NCBI GenBank assembly: GCA_965221845.1
Contig: OZ244919.1
Coordinates: forward strand, 682,001-746,000
DNA length: 64,000 bases
Source of the DNA: JAJEFO01 sp965221845
GTDB lineage: Bacteria; Pseudomonadota; Alphaproteobacteria; Rhodobacterales; Rhodobacteraceae
Reading direction: 5' to 3'
The translations under genes and the position numbers were made by a program. Shown one piece after another: positions 53,087-63,473 of the stretch. Within the stretch, counting starts at the first letter, position 1. Every line of letters begins with the position of its first letter. The notes below the pieces were generated by a model. It saw only the letters and a list, made by a program, of their open reading frames with translations, was not told the DNA's origin and ran no database searches.

Positions 53087-55381
53087 TCAGGAGCGCGCCG
53101 CGCCGCCTCCTGCATTCAGCGCGTGCCAGACCTTGGCGGGCGTGTACGGCATGTCGACCATCTCCACGCCGCGGCATGCCATGGCGTCCGCGACCGCGTT
53201 GGCGACGGCGGCGAGAGCGCCCACCGTCCCGGCCTCTCCGCAGCCCTTCATGCCCATGGGGTTGTAAAGCGAGGGAACAGGCTCGGTGTCGAACGCGATC
53301 ATCGGCACGTCCGCGGCCCGAGGCATCCCGTAGTCCATGAACGTCGCCGTCAGCACCTGGCCGTCCTCGTCATGCGCGACATGCTCGCAGATGGCCTGGC
53401 CGATGCCCTGGACGACCCCGCCGTGCACCTGGCCCTCGGCCAGCAGCGGATTGATCATGTTGCCGAGGTCGTCCGTCACGGAGTAGCGGTCGACGGCAAC
53501 GGTTCCGGTTTCCGGATCTATCTCGACCTCCGCGACATGCGCGCCGTTCGGGAAGGACATGTTCTCGACGGACCAGCTTTCCCTGACGTCGAGGATGTCG
53601 GTCCTGCCGTCGGCCCGCGCCATTTCGGCGACCTCGAGCATCGTGGGCGTGTCGTTCGATCCCTCGATCCGGAAGCGCTCGTCGTCGAACGCCACGTCCT
53701 CGGAACCGAACCTTTCCGCGAGATACCCTGCGAACTGCCTCGTGATCGTGGACACGGCGGCGAGCGTCGCGCCGGTCTGCATCGTGACGGAGCGCGAGCC
53801 GCCCGTGCCGCCGCCGCGCGGCACGAGGTCGCTGTCGCCCTGGACGACGCGGACGGCATCCGCCGGAATGCCGGCGTGGTCGGCCAGGAAGGTCGCAAAG
53901 ACCGTCTCGTGCCCCTGCCCGTTCGACTGGGTGCCGACATAGAGGCTTACCGCTCCGTCCGCCTCGAAGACGACACGGGAATCCTCCGCCCGGTCGCCGA
54001 GAATCGACTCGATGTAGTAGCAGAGGCCCTGCCCCCGCAAGCGTCCCCGCGCCTCCGATTCCGCACGCCGCGCCGCGAAGCCCGCGCTGTCGGCATTCGC
54101 CTCGGCAGAGGTCAGGACCCGGTCGAACTCGCCAACGTCATAGGTCTCGGCGATCGCGGTCTTGTAGGGGAACCTTTCCGGCCGAATGAAGTTCTTCCGC
54201 CGCAGCTCACGGGAATCCACGCCGAGCGCGCGCGCGGCGTTGTCGATGGAGCGCTCGAGCGCAAGCATCGCCTCCGGCCTTCCCGCGCCGCGGTATGCAT
54301 CGACCTGCACGGTGTTGGTGAAGAACCCCCTGCAGTTCACGACGACCGTCTGGACGTCGTAGACGCCCATGGCGACCTTGGCGAACAGCTCGGTCTGGAT
54401 CTGCTGCGCGTATCCCGAGAGGTAGGCCCCGAGGTTGCAGGCCGTGTCGACCTTGTAGGCCACGATCCTGAACTCGGGGTCGAAGGCGAGCGTGGTGTCG
54501 GAGACCAGGTCCCGCCCGGCATTGTCGGACAGCATCGCCTCGGTGCGCTCGGACATCCAGCGCACGGGCCGGCCCAGCGACCTGGCGCAGGCGGCGACCG
54601 CGAAATACTCGGGGTAGCCGAAGCCCTTCATGCCGAACCCGCCGCCGACATCGGGGGTGGTGACCCGGACCTGCTCCTTCCCGAGCCCGAGGCACGCGAG
54701 GAGATCCTCCTTCACGCCCCAGACGCCCTGGCCGCCGTAGCAGAAGTGCAGGCGCTCGCCATCCCATTCCGCAAAGCAGCCGCGCGGCTCCATCGCGTTG
54801 CAGATCACGCGGTTGTCAACGATGCGCGTCGTCACCACGTGCGCGGCCCCGGCAATGGCGGCTTCCGCCGCGGCGGAATCGCCGGCCTGCCAGTCGAAGG
54901 CCACGTTGTCGGGAGCCTCCTCATGGATCGCGACCCCGCCCGGGGCCAGGTCCAGCTTGACCCCGAGCTCCTCCACGTCCGCAAAGACGCTTTCGGCCGC
55001 GTCCTTCGCCTGCGCCCGGGTTTCGGCCACGATCACGGCAACCGGATCTCCCACGAACCGGACCTTGCCTTCCGCCAGGACCGGCCGGCGCGGCTCGACC
55101 GCCGGCGAGCCGTCGCGGTTCGTGACGGCCGTCGTCCCGAGCGAGTAGTCCACGCCCATTGCCGCAAGATCCCCGGCGGCCATCGCGAGAACGACGCCCG
55201 GCATGCCGCGCGCCTCTTCGAGATCCACGGGGGCCAGCCGTCCGTGCGCCACCTGCGACCTCACGAAGACCGCATGCAGCGCGCCTTCCGGAACGATGTC
55301 GTCGACGTAGCGGCCTGCGCCGGTCAGGAACCGCCGGTCCTCCAGCCGCCGGACCGGCTGCGACTTGCCAAACTTGTCCAT
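53087..55381 (-). CDS. Xanthine-dehydrogenase-family molybdopterin-binding subunit (CoxL-like)
   Basis: 764 residues, full length for a molybdenum hydroxylase large subunit. It starts RRLEDRRFLTGAGRYVDDI, and has the molybdopterin-contact motifs PDVGGGFGMKGFGYPEY and AYRGAGRPEA, then QSNGQGHETVFATFLADHAG and, at the end, GMKGCGEAGTVGALAAV with the catalytic glutamate. The active-site loop lacks the Cys-containing AYRCSFR of true CO dehydrogenase, so it is a form-II or aldehyde/purine-type enzyme. No FAD or iron-sulfur subunit gene is present in this window, which makes it an orphan here. Confidence 0.9.
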   Translation of the reverse strand: MDKFGKSQPVRRLEDRRFLTGAGRYVDDIVPEGALHAVFVRSQVAHGRLAPVDLEEARGMPGVVLAMAAGDLAAMGVDYSLGTTAVTNRDGSPAVEPRRPVLAEGKVRFVGDPVAVIVAETRAQAKDAAESVFADVEELGVKLDLAPGGVAIHEEAPDNVAFDWQAGDSAAAEAAIAGAAHVVTTRIVDNRVICNAMEPRGCFAEWDGERLHFCYGGQGVWGVKEDLLACLGLGKEQVRVTTPDVGGGFGMKGFGYPEYFAVAACARSLGRPVRWMSERTEAMLSDNAGRDLVSDTTLAFDPEFRIVAYKVDTACNLGAYLSGYAQQIQTELFAKVAMGVYDVQTVVVNCRGFFTNTVQVDAYRGAGRPEAMLALERSIDNAARALGVDSRELRRKNFIRPERFPYKTAIAETYDVGEFDRVLTSAEANADSAGFAARRAESEARGRLRGQGLCYYIESILGDRAEDSRVVFEADGAVSLYVGTQSNGQGHETVFATFLADHAGIPADAVRVVQGDSDLVPRGGGTGGSRSVTMQTGATLAAVSTITRQFAGYLAERFGSEDVAFDDERFRIEGSNDTPTMLEVAEMARADGRTDILDVRESWSVENMSFPNGAHVAEVEIDPETGTVAVDRYSVTDDLGNMINPLLAEGQVHGGVVQGIGQAICEHVAHDEDGQVLTATFMDYGMPRAADVPMIAFDTEPVPSLYNPMGMKGCGEAGTVGALAAVANAVADAMACRGVEMVDMPYTPAKVWHALNAGGGAARS

Positions 55382-55709
55382 GGGGATCTCCGAACTGCCG
55401 CTGCACGAGCCCCGGTCCTGAGGCAGGCGGGGTCCGGGACCCTATGCACCCGTTGCGCGTTGGTTGCAAGGACGTCCGGCGCGGGAACGGAGCCCGGCCC
55501 GGGCCGCCACGGGCCGGCTTCAAGCGGCCGTTCCCGGAAAGCGTGACGCGGCGCCGGAACGTTCCCTCCCCGGGATCCCGGGCGGTCCCCGGCTCCGGCC
55601 CGGAGGGCGGCGCCCGGTCCCGGGACCGCCGGGGAATCTCCGGCCCCCTCGGCCTTTTCCTCGCCGCCGGGCGGCGATAAACGGAGCGCCGAACGGAGGG
55701 GCCGACGCC
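55382..55709. other. Divergent intergenic region before valS
   Basis: 328 bp between the divergent CoxL-like and valS genes; no element or RNA recognised. Confidence 0.5.
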
Positions 55710-58700
55710 ATGGACAAGACCTTTGCCGCCGACGAGGCGGAACCCCGCATCTACGCGGCGTGGGAGCGCGCCGGCGCCTTCAGGGCAGGCGCCAACGCGC
55801 GGCCCGGAGCCGAAACGTTCTGCATCATGATCCCGCCCCCCAACGTGACCGGCGTCCTTCACATGGGTCACGCCTTCAACAACACCCTCCAGGACATTCT
55901 CGTCCGCTGGCACAGGATGCGGGGCTTCGACACGCTCTGGCAGCCGGGACAGGACCACGCGGGCATCGCCACCCAGATGGTCGTCGAGCGCATGCTGGCC
56001 GAGACGGGCCAGCCGTCACGCCGCGAGATGGGCCGCGAGGCGTTCACCGCGAAGGTCTGGGAATGGAAGGAGGAATCCGGCGGAACGATCGTCGAGCAGC
56101 TCAGGCGGCTGGGCGCCAGCTGCGACTGGTCCCGCAACGCGTTCACCATGTCGGGCGCGCCGGACGCGCCTGCCGGCGAGGAGGGCAACTTCCACGACGC
56201 CGTGATCCGAGCCTTCGTCAAGATGCATGAGGACGGCCTGATCTACCGCGGCAAGCGCCTGGTCAACTGGGATCCGCACTTCGAGACCGCGATCTCCGAC
56301 CTGGAGGTCGAGAACATCGAGACCGAAGGCCACATGTGGCACTTCAAGTACCCGCTCGCGGGGGGCGCGACCTACGAGTACGTCGAAAGGGACGGGGACG
56401 GGAGCGTGACCCTTCGCGAAACCCGGGACTACATCTCGATCGCGACCACGCGGCCCGAGACCATGCTGGGCGACGGCGCGGTCGCGGTTCACCCCTCGGA
56501 CGGGCGATACGCGCCCATCGTCGGGAAGCTCTGCGAGATCCCGGTCGGCCCCGGGGAGCACCGCCGCCTGATCCCGATCATCACCGACACCTACCCGGAT
56601 CCGGAATTCGGATCCGGCGCGGTCAAGATAACGGGCGCCCACGACTTCAACGACCACGTCGTCGCCAGGCGCGGCGGCATCCCCATGTACCGCCTCATGG
56701 ACGCCAGGGGACACATGCGCAGCGACGGCGCCCCCTACGCCGAGGCCGCGGCGGTCGCCGGCGCCGTCGCCGAAGGCAGGCGCAGCCTGACCGAGGCCGG
56801 CGCCGACGCGATCAACCTCGTTCCGGACGACCTGCGCGGGCTTGACCGGTTCGAGGCCCGGAGGAGGGTCGTCGCGCAGGTCACCGCCGAGGGCCTCGCG
56901 GTCATGACCGTTGCGCGCGATCCGCGCCTTGGCAGTCCGCCGGCGGCGGAAGGCGAGAGCGGCGACTCTCCCGTCCCGCTTGTGGAGGCCAGGAAGATCG
57001 TGCAGCCGTTCGGCGACCGCTCCAAGGTCGTCATCGAGCCGATGCTGACCGACCAGTGGTTCGTCGACACGGCGAGGATCGTCGGGCCTGCCCTGCAGGC
57101 GGTGCGCGACGGAACGACGGAAATCCTGCCCGAGCAGCACAGGAAGGTCTATTTCAACTGGCTGGCGGGCATCGAGCCCTGGTGCATCTCCCGCCAGCTG
57201 TGGTGGGGTCACCGGATCCCCGTCTGGTACGGCCCGAAGGTCAGGGACGGCACGCCGTGCGCGGACGAGCTCGAGACCTTCTGCGCGGCCGACGAGGCCA
57301 GCGCGGTCGCGCTGGCCGAGACGTTCTACCGGGCAGGCGCGAGAGTCGTCGCCGACTCGGCGGAGTTCGCCGAGGCGGTTTCGGGATGCGCAGCGAAGGC
57401 GGCTTCGGGAAAGGGATGGAAAGCGCCGCTCTACCGCGATCCCGACGTGCTGGACACGTGGTTTTCCTCCGGGCTCTGGCCGATCGGCACTCTCGGCTGG
57501 CCGGAGCGGACTCCCGAGCTCGACAGGTACTTCCCGACCAGCGTCCTCGTCACCGGCTTTGACATCATATTCTTCTGGGTCGCCCGCATGATGATGATGC
57601 AGTACGCGATGGTCGGCGACCGCCCCTTCGACACCGTCTACGTCCACGCTCTCGTGCGTGACGCGGCGGGAAACAAGATGTCGAAGTCGCTGGGCAATGT
57701 CATCGACCCGATCGAGATGGTCGACAGGTTCGGCGCGGACGCGGTCCGCTTCACGCTCGCCTCCATGGCCGCCATGGGCCGCGACCTCAGGCTTTCGGAG
57801 GGCCGCGTCGCCGGAAGCCGCAACTTCACGACCAAGCTGTGGAACGCGGCCCGGTTCGCGGAGATGAACGGGGCCTTCGACGTCGCGGCCGGGGAAAGGG
57901 CGCCACGCGCCGGGCAGACCGTCAACAGGTGGATCGTCGGCGAGCTCGCGAAGGTCCGCATCGCCGTCGACGAGGCCCTGGACGGCTTTCGCTTCAACGA
58001 TGCCGCGAACGCGCTCCACGCGTTCGTCCGGGGCACGTTCTGCGACTGGTACGTCGAGTTCTCCAAGCCGCTGTTCAAAACGGCGCATGCCGGGGAAACG
58101 CGAAGGACGATGGCATGGGTGCTGGACCAGGTCCTGATCCTGCTCCATCCGTTCATGCCGTTCGTCACCGAGGAGATCTGGGCGGCGTCGGCCCCGGCCC
58201 GGGAGAGGATGCTGGTCCACGCGGACTGGCCGGCGTGCGGGGGCGAGCTCGTCGACGCGGCGGCGGAGAGGGAAATCGGATGGGTCATCGACCTCATCGA
58301 GAAGGTCCGCTCGGTCCGGGGCGAGATGAACGTCCCGCCGGGCGCGAGGATCCCGCTGCTCAAGCTGTCTCTCGACGCGGCGGGCGAGGCGGCGTGGGCG
58401 AACAACGAATCCTTGATCATGCGCCAGGCGCGCATCGAGACCCTGACCGACGCGGACGCCCCTCCCCGGGGATCCGCCACGATCGCGGCGCTTGGCGGCA
58501 CGTTCGCGCTGCCGCTCGGGGGACTGATCGACGTTGCGGCCGAACGGGTGCGCCTCGAAAGGGCGGTTGGCAAGCTCGAAAGGGTTCTGGCGGGACTGAA
58601 GGGCCGTCTGGACAGCGGGAAGTTCCGGGAGAACGCGGCCGAGGACGTTGTCGCCGGGACCGAGAAGGCGGCCGCGCTGAAGGCCGAGGAGCTCGGCCGG

Positions 58701-58739
58701 CTCAGGACCGCGCTCGGCCGGCTCGACGGGTTCGGCTGA
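55710..58739 (+). CDS. valS: Valine-tRNA ligase
   Basis: 1009 residues from the ATG at 55710, with GGAGGGG upstream; the frame continues 5' but without family sequence. The class I synthetase motifs are PPPNVTGVLHMGHAFN (HIGH box) and GNKMSKSLGNVIDP (KMSKS). The editing domain has TTRPETMLGD and GTGAVKITGAHD-like GSGAVKITGAHDFND. The C-terminal arm forms a coiled coil (AAERVRLERAVGKLERVLAG). It charges tRNA-Val; two tRNA-Val genes lie at 14 kb. It stands alone. Confidence 0.97.
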   Translation: MDKTFAADEAEPRIYAAWERAGAFRAGANARPGAETFCIMIPPPNVTGVLHMGHAFNNTLQDILVRWHRMRGFDTLWQPGQDHAGIATQMVVERMLAETGQPSRREMGREAFTAKVWEWKEESGGTIVEQLRRLGASCDWSRNAFTMSGAPDAPAGEEGNFHDAVIRAFVKMHEDGLIYRGKRLVNWDPHFETAISDLEVENIETEGHMWHFKYPLAGGATYEYVERDGDGSVTLRETRDYISIATTRPETMLGDGAVAVHPSDGRYAPIVGKLCEIPVGPGEHRRLIPIITDTYPDPEFGSGAVKITGAHDFNDHVVARRGGIPMYRLMDARGHMRSDGAPYAEAAAVAGAVAEGRRSLTEAGADAINLVPDDLRGLDRFEARRRVVAQVTAEGLAVMTVARDPRLGSPPAAEGESGDSPVPLVEARKIVQPFGDRSKVVIEPMLTDQWFVDTARIVGPALQAVRDGTTEILPEQHRKVYFNWLAGIEPWCISRQLWWGHRIPVWYGPKVRDGTPCADELETFCAADEASAVALAETFYRAGARVVADSAEFAEAVSGCAAKAASGKGWKAPLYRDPDVLDTWFSSGLWPIGTLGWPERTPELDRYFPTSVLVTGFDIIFFWVARMMMMQYAMVGDRPFDTVYVHALVRDAAGNKMSKSLGNVIDPIEMVDRFGADAVRFTLASMAAMGRDLRLSEGRVAGSRNFTTKLWNAARFAEMNGAFDVAAGERAPRAGQTVNRWIVGELAKVRIAVDEALDGFRFNDAANALHAFVRGTFCDWYVEFSKPLFKTAHAGETRRTMAWVLDQVLILLHPFMPFVTEEIWAASAPARERMLVHADWPACGGELVDAAAEREIGWVIDLIEKVRSVRGEMNVPPGARIPLLKLSLDAAGEAAWANNESLIMRQARIETLTDADAPPRGSATIAALGGTFALPLGGLIDVAAERVRLERAVGKLERVLAGLKGRLDSGKFRENAAEDVVAGTEKAAALKAEELGRLRTALGRLDGFG

Positions 58740-59399
58740 CGGCCGGGGCCCGTCGGTTGCAGCTGCCGCAAGCCCGGCGGACGCGCCCCGGTTCCGTGCC
58801 CGGCCCGGTTGCGCGAGGGCGTGCCGAAGACGGGCCGGTCCCGGCAGCCTTCTGCCGCCCGCGCCCTCGGCGGCCCTGTCCGGGACCGCGGTCGGCGACG
58901 GCATCCACGCCGTTCCACGGACGACTCCGGCAGTCATGAAGGGCCCTCGGGCGGGATCCTGCGCGCCGCCGGTTCCGTCCTGCACCGCTGCGCTCGACGC
59001 GCAGGCCGGATCCGGCCCGAGGCAGGCAGGCGGGGACGGCAGGCGGGGACGGCGGCAGCGAGGCCGCCCGTGCCGGGCAGCGCTGCACGCAACCCGGATG
59101 CGGCATGATGTCACAGTTCCGGCCGGGACCGCGAGCCGGACGCCCGCCCGTCGCCGGCGGGCCGCCGGCCTTCAGGGCGCCCCGCCGCGCGCCGACTTGA
59201 CGCGATGCCGGACGGGCGCGTATCGAGGCGGGTGAAGATGCGCGTCGTGCAGGCCTCCCTCCGAAACCGACCGTCCCTCGAACATGGGCCCTGGCCCGGA
59301 CATTCGGCGGCCTTTCCCTGCAGGACGGCGGCGAGGGCGACGCGCCGGACGCGTCCGGACCGCGGCAGTCCCGGCACTTCGCCAGCCTGAGACGAGAAC
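58740..59399. other. Intergenic region with no recognised gene
   Basis: 660 bp after valS. Frames are low-complexity and GC-biased on both strands; I see no transposon end, RNA or conserved motif. Confidence 0.5.
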
Positions 59400-60131
59400 G
59401 TGGCCTCGACAGACACCGACCTCCTGAACAAGATCAACGCAACCGGCGGCCGGATTGCGCGGATCGAGCACGAGGGCCGGTTCATCTGGGTCAAGCGAAG
59501 GGAGCGGCTGGGCCTCAGGATGCGCCTGCAGAAGGGCGGAACGGCGCGCGCCTTCGAACGCGAGAGGCGGGCGCTGCACAAGCTCGCCGGCCTCTCCGTG
59601 CCCGTCCCCGACATCGTGGCGGAGGGCGCGGACTTCATCGCCACGTCCGACAGCGGCGTCTCGCTTGACCGGATCCTGCATGACAGCGCCCTGCACGATG
59701 CCGATCACCGGACCGAGTTCATGGCGGCGGGCCGGGCCCTGGCCAACCTGCACGCCCGCCGCCTCACGCATGGCAATCCCCGCGTCAAGGACATCTGCTG
59801 GGGATGCTGGGGAGGGCGGGGCCGGATCACCTTCATCGACCTCGAGCGGTACAGGCCCGAGCTCGACACGCCGCGCGGGCACGCGCGGGACGTCGTGATA
59901 TTTTTCTTCAGCGGCCTGGCCGTTGCCGGCCGCCGTCTGCCCGAGCTTGACGCTGCGCGCGACGCCTACCGGAGCCTCGACGCCGGCGGGATCTGGGAGG
60001 GCGCGCGCGCCATCTGCCGCCGCCTTCGCGCGCTGGACTGGCTGTCAAGGCCCCTCCAGCGCGCGCGCGAAGGCAAGGCGCGCGAGTTCAAGGCCATTCC
60101 CGTCACCCTTGACTTCTTCCAGGCCCGCTGA
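59400..60131 (+). CDS. Kinase-like protein of the LPS-kinase/BUD32-RIO type
   Basis: 243 residues from a GTG at 59400. The small lobe has IWVKRRERLGLRMRLQKGG (Lys in strand 3) and FERERRALHKLAGLSVPVPD, with the C-helix glutamate. The large lobe has ALANLHARRLTHGNPRVKDI (His-Gly-Asn in place of His-Gly-Asp) and ITFIDLERYRPE as the DFG-like metal site. This is the pattern of small atypical kinases such as WaaP/KdkA lipopolysaccharide kinases and BUD32 relatives in alphaproteobacteria. The missing aspartate in the catalytic loop leaves activity uncertain. The ribosome site is weak. Confidence 0.7.
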   Translation: MASTDTDLLNKINATGGRIARIEHEGRFIWVKRRERLGLRMRLQKGGTARAFERERRALHKLAGLSVPVPDIVAEGADFIATSDSGVSLDRILHDSALHDADHRTEFMAAGRALANLHARRLTHGNPRVKDICWGCWGGRGRITFIDLERYRPELDTPRGHARDVVIFFFSGLAVAGRRLPELDAARDAYRSLDAGGIWEGARAICRRLRALDWLSRPLQRAREGKAREFKAIPVTLDFFQAR

Positions 60132-60462
60132 GCCCGCGAGCGGCAGGCCGCGAAGCGGATGCCTTCCTGGCCGCGTCGCGCCGGCGAGGCGCGCCATGGG
60201 GGCGGCGCGGTCAACGTGCGGGGCCGAAGGCGAACGAGGACGGCACGCCGGCGCGGGACGGACGCGCCATGCCCGGCCGGGCGGGCGGCACCGGCGAGGC
60301 CTTCCCGAACGGTCCGGCAGGCGGACCGGGGCGCTGAAGCGGCCTTCGCCGGACGCCGTCGCATGCGCCGCCCCCCGAAGTCCGCCCTCGAACGCGCGTC
60401 CGCCGGCGGCGCGATCGTCCGGCTGCCGTAACAGGGCGCGCGGAGCCTCCGCGCGCCGCCAT
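60132..60462. other. Intergenic region between convergent genes
   Basis: 331 bp between convergent genes. Nothing coding or structured can be supported, although a shared terminator would be expected. Confidence 0.45.
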
Positions 60463-61287
60463 TCACTTCCGGCTCATGACGATCAGCCGGTACTCGTGCG
60501 CCTGCGCGAACGTCTCCGACCGCCGGGTCCTGCGCGCCAGCTTGTCAATGGCCCGGCCAAGCACCAGCTCCAGGACCCGGGCGCGCATCGGATAGGCCTG
60601 TCTCAACGCGGCGCGGAGCCGCTGCACAAAGGGCGCGACCTTCTCGTTCTTGAGGTATTCATGGATCACGAAGGTCGGGATGATCGCGTCGGTCACGTCC
60701 TCGTCCCGCAGCATCTCGAACCGCCCCTGCCGCGCGACGGCGTCCAGGAAGGACGCATGCGTGCCCCGCGTGGCGTCCTCGTCGCCGGGCGCGTAGCCGC
60801 CGCGCCGGAAGTAGTCGAAAATCACGACGCCCCTGTCGGAATACCGGGCGGCCTGCGCCAGCGCCGGCTCCAGTTCGACATAGTGAAAGCTCTCCGCAAA
60901 GAGGCACAGGTCGAAGCGGTCGCCTGCCGCGAAGTCCTCGAACCTGGAATCGATCACCGGCGTGCCTCGGGGAAGCTTCGCGCGCGCCATGTCGTTCATG
61001 TGCGCCGAGGGAGAAACGCAGGTCACGTCGAAACCCGCCTCGATCAGGTTCCTGGCGTTCGCCCCGGTTCCCGACCCGACATCGAGGATGCGGCGCACGT
61101 CTCCGGGCACGTCCCTGACCGTGTCGAGCAGCTTCTCGAAATAGGCATGCTGCGCCGCGCCCAGCGCGTGCGCCGACGGGACCTCGGGCGGCCCGTCCGG
61201 AAAATAGCCGTAATGCGCATAGCCATGGCCGAACACCACTTCCGAGACCAGCGCCGCGCCTTCCAGTTCGACGGCCTTGGAAATCAT
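60463..61287 (-). CDS. Class I SAM-dependent methyltransferase
   Basis: 274 residues. Motif I is ILDVGSGTGANARNLIEAG near residue 68, followed by VTCVSPSAHM (acid/loop of motif Ia), RFDLCLFAESFHYVEL (motif II) and VIFDYFRRGGYA (motif III). The N-terminus GHGYAHYGYFPDGPPEVPS and the C-terminal helical region resemble methyltransferases acting on small polyketide or quinone-like substrates. The substrate is unknown. It is monocistronic. Confidence 0.85.
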   Translation of the reverse strand: MISKAVELEGAALVSEVVFGHGYAHYGYFPDGPPEVPSAHALGAAQHAYFEKLLDTVRDVPGDVRRILDVGSGTGANARNLIEAGFDVTCVSPSAHMNDMARAKLPRGTPVIDSRFEDFAAGDRFDLCLFAESFHYVELEPALAQAARYSDRGVVIFDYFRRGGYAPGDEDATRGTHASFLDAVARQGRFEMLRDEDVTDAIIPTFVIHEYLKNEKVAPFVQRLRAALRQAYPMRARVLELVLGRAIDKLARRTRRSETFAQAHEYRLIVMSRK

Positions 61288-61794
61288 CGTGCCTCAGCCT
61301 TTCAGATCCTGTCGTCAGTCTCGCTTCCGGCCTGTTGCTGCCAGTTCCCTCCCGCGCGGTCAATTCGCATGTGACGGCGCCATGCGGTTCCCGCCAGCGT
61401 GCGAACGCGACAGAGCTGAACGTCATGCCGTCCCCGCCTTTCCGGGCGGTCATCGCCAAACGCAGGCAGACGGTTCCCGCACTTCCCTGGCGCCGCGCGC
61501 TCCCGGCAGCCCGTCAAGCGGAAAGCCGCAGGACCGGCGTTGCCGGAGAGGCTCCCCTCCGGTTCAGGGCCGTGCGGCGCTCCGGAAGCCATCCACGTTG
61601 ACGGTGACGCGGCCGGCGCGCCTCGCTTCCCGTCCGGTCACGCCGCCGCCAGGGTTCCGGAGGCCCGCCAAGCGGGGCGCGCGCCCCGGGCGGCCAGGCA
61701 ATCCATGGTCAGGACGACAGGTCCGCACCGCCATCGCCCGTGTCCGCGGGCGAAGCGTCGGGATCCGCATCCGGATCCAGCCCACCCTGGCGGA
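61288..61794. other. Intergenic region with no recognised gene
   Basis: 507 bp without a supported gene. Short frames are shadow-like; no repeat matching the other elements in the window is seen. Confidence 0.5.
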
Positions 61795-63088
61795 TCAGGT
61801 GCGTCCGGAATGACGGAAACGGGCAATGGAACGTCTTGTCTGCCGCCTTCTCGAGCGCGCCTGACGGGCCAGGTGATTCAGGAACGTGACCTTGTCCTCG
61901 CCTTCCGGCAGCCTCTCGGCGGAACGTTCAGTCTTGCCGCTTCTTTCCTCGATAAGATCCAGGATCTCGTCGCGAAGCCTGCCTGCGCCCAGCTCGCTAA
62001 GGACATGGGCCGTAAGGATCCGCGATTCCTCCATCTGCGGACTTTGCCTGAGACCGTAGTGATCGTTGCGCAGAGCGCACGCCCGCGCCTGGATCCATCC
62101 CCAGTCGCAGGCGGCCAGAAGCCCGTCATTCTCCAGCACCTGCTCCGTGAGCGTCCGAAGGGCGTGATGAAGATGCCCGGGCCAGCCTTCGCAGGGATTC
62201 GCCAGCGCTCCCAGCGCGTCCCTCGCAGCCATGTGCGTCAAGGCCGAATGCGTCACAGAACCTCAGCACGAGATGAAGGGACTCGTCAGGAGACAGCCCG
62301 CCCAGAAGCCAGACATTGTCCGGGCGCGTGAGGCCCATGCCGATGGCAACGTCATGGGTGTCCCCAAGTCCGCCCAGGACCAGCGACAGCGGCAGGCGGG
62401 ACATGCCGTCATGAATCGCCTGGAGAAACAGCGCATGCGGCGCGAACCCGTCCTGCGGCAGGCGCTGCGCCTCGTCGATGCAGACGATCACGGATCCGTG
62501 CCATCTCTCCGGCCCATGGACCTGCACCAGCTGCTGGATGCTCCGGGGGCGGCTCCTTTCGAAGCCTTCCAGGGAGATCCCTCCCTCTGCCCTGGAGGCG
62601 GCCACATCCACGCCAACTGAAAGGCCGGACGAGATCCTGCGCCAGCGATCCGGCTGGATTCCGCCGGCCAGCGCCGTCATCTCGATCACGCCTCCGAGAT
62701 CCGTCAGGAGGTCATGGCTGGACAGCAAGACCACGCGCGACTGTCCGGGCGCGCCTGCGCGCTCCAGCTTCGAACGCTTCAGAAGTTCATCGAGAAGCGC
62801 GCTCTTGCCGGCGCCGGGCGCGCCCCGGACGACCTGCGTCATCTTCGGCTGGCCATGGGATCCCTTTCGCCGGTCCTTCCACGCCTGGCCGGCACACCTC
62901 TCGGCGCGCTCCAGCAACGCCTCGCGCCCGACGAAGACGGGCGGCGGCGCGCCCCAGCCGCCGTCGAGGAAGTCCGACAGCCCTCCCCTGTCGATTTCGG
63001 CCCCCCCGTTCAGCAATGCCGTTGACGATAGACGCTCCGCCTTCGTCCGGCAACGGCCGTCGCGAACCTGGAAAGAAGGCCTGATCAT
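61795..63088 (-). pseudogene. AAA/STAND-type ATPase, frameshifted near its 3' third
   Basis: From the ATG at 63088 the protein has FVGREALLERAER, the P-loop VRGAPGAGKSALLDELL near residue 95, VIVCIDEAQRLP (Walker B) and VWLLGGLSPDESLHLV. Around 62235 the homologous reading leaves this frame (FCDAFGLDAHG) and continues in the next one (ALTHMAARDALGALANPCEG, WPGHLHHALRTLTEQV, ending at 61795). The combined protein would be about 430 residues. It could also be two proteins by programmed slippage. Such AAA ATPases often accompany transposons or defence loci; the neighbour is an IS1595-type transposase. Confidence 0.6.
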
Positions 63089-63473
63089 GAGACAGGCCGA
63101 TGCTGTCCCGGGCCTGCAGCGCTGAACACGGCTGGGCAGTCGCGGTGCATCCAGCAGGGCCGCGATGCGCGCGGACTGGACCGCGTTCTCCGCCCGGAGC
63201 GCGGCTATGGTCGCGTCACGACCCTACAGCTTCCCCTCAAGGGCGGAGACCCGGCTGGCCAATTGTCCAGAAAGGCTTATCCCTTTGACTCCGGCGCCGC
63301 AAGATGTTGTGCCTGCGGCCGGTCGCGGGATCCCCGGATCCCCGGCGGAATCCACGCCTTCGCCGCTGCGCGGCGGCCCGGACGGTGCCGGAAAGCGGGG
63401 ATTCGGGTGGTGTGCGGGTGCGCGGATGCGCCCGCCGGTGCCGTGGCGGAATCCGGGCGGGGTTTCCGGCGCC
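63089..63473. other. Decayed stretch between ATPase and transposase
   Basis: 385 bp. A minus-strand segment (TIAALRAENAVQSARIAALL) looks like the leucine-rich start of an IS66-type transposase but is interrupted and too short to call. Confidence 0.3.
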
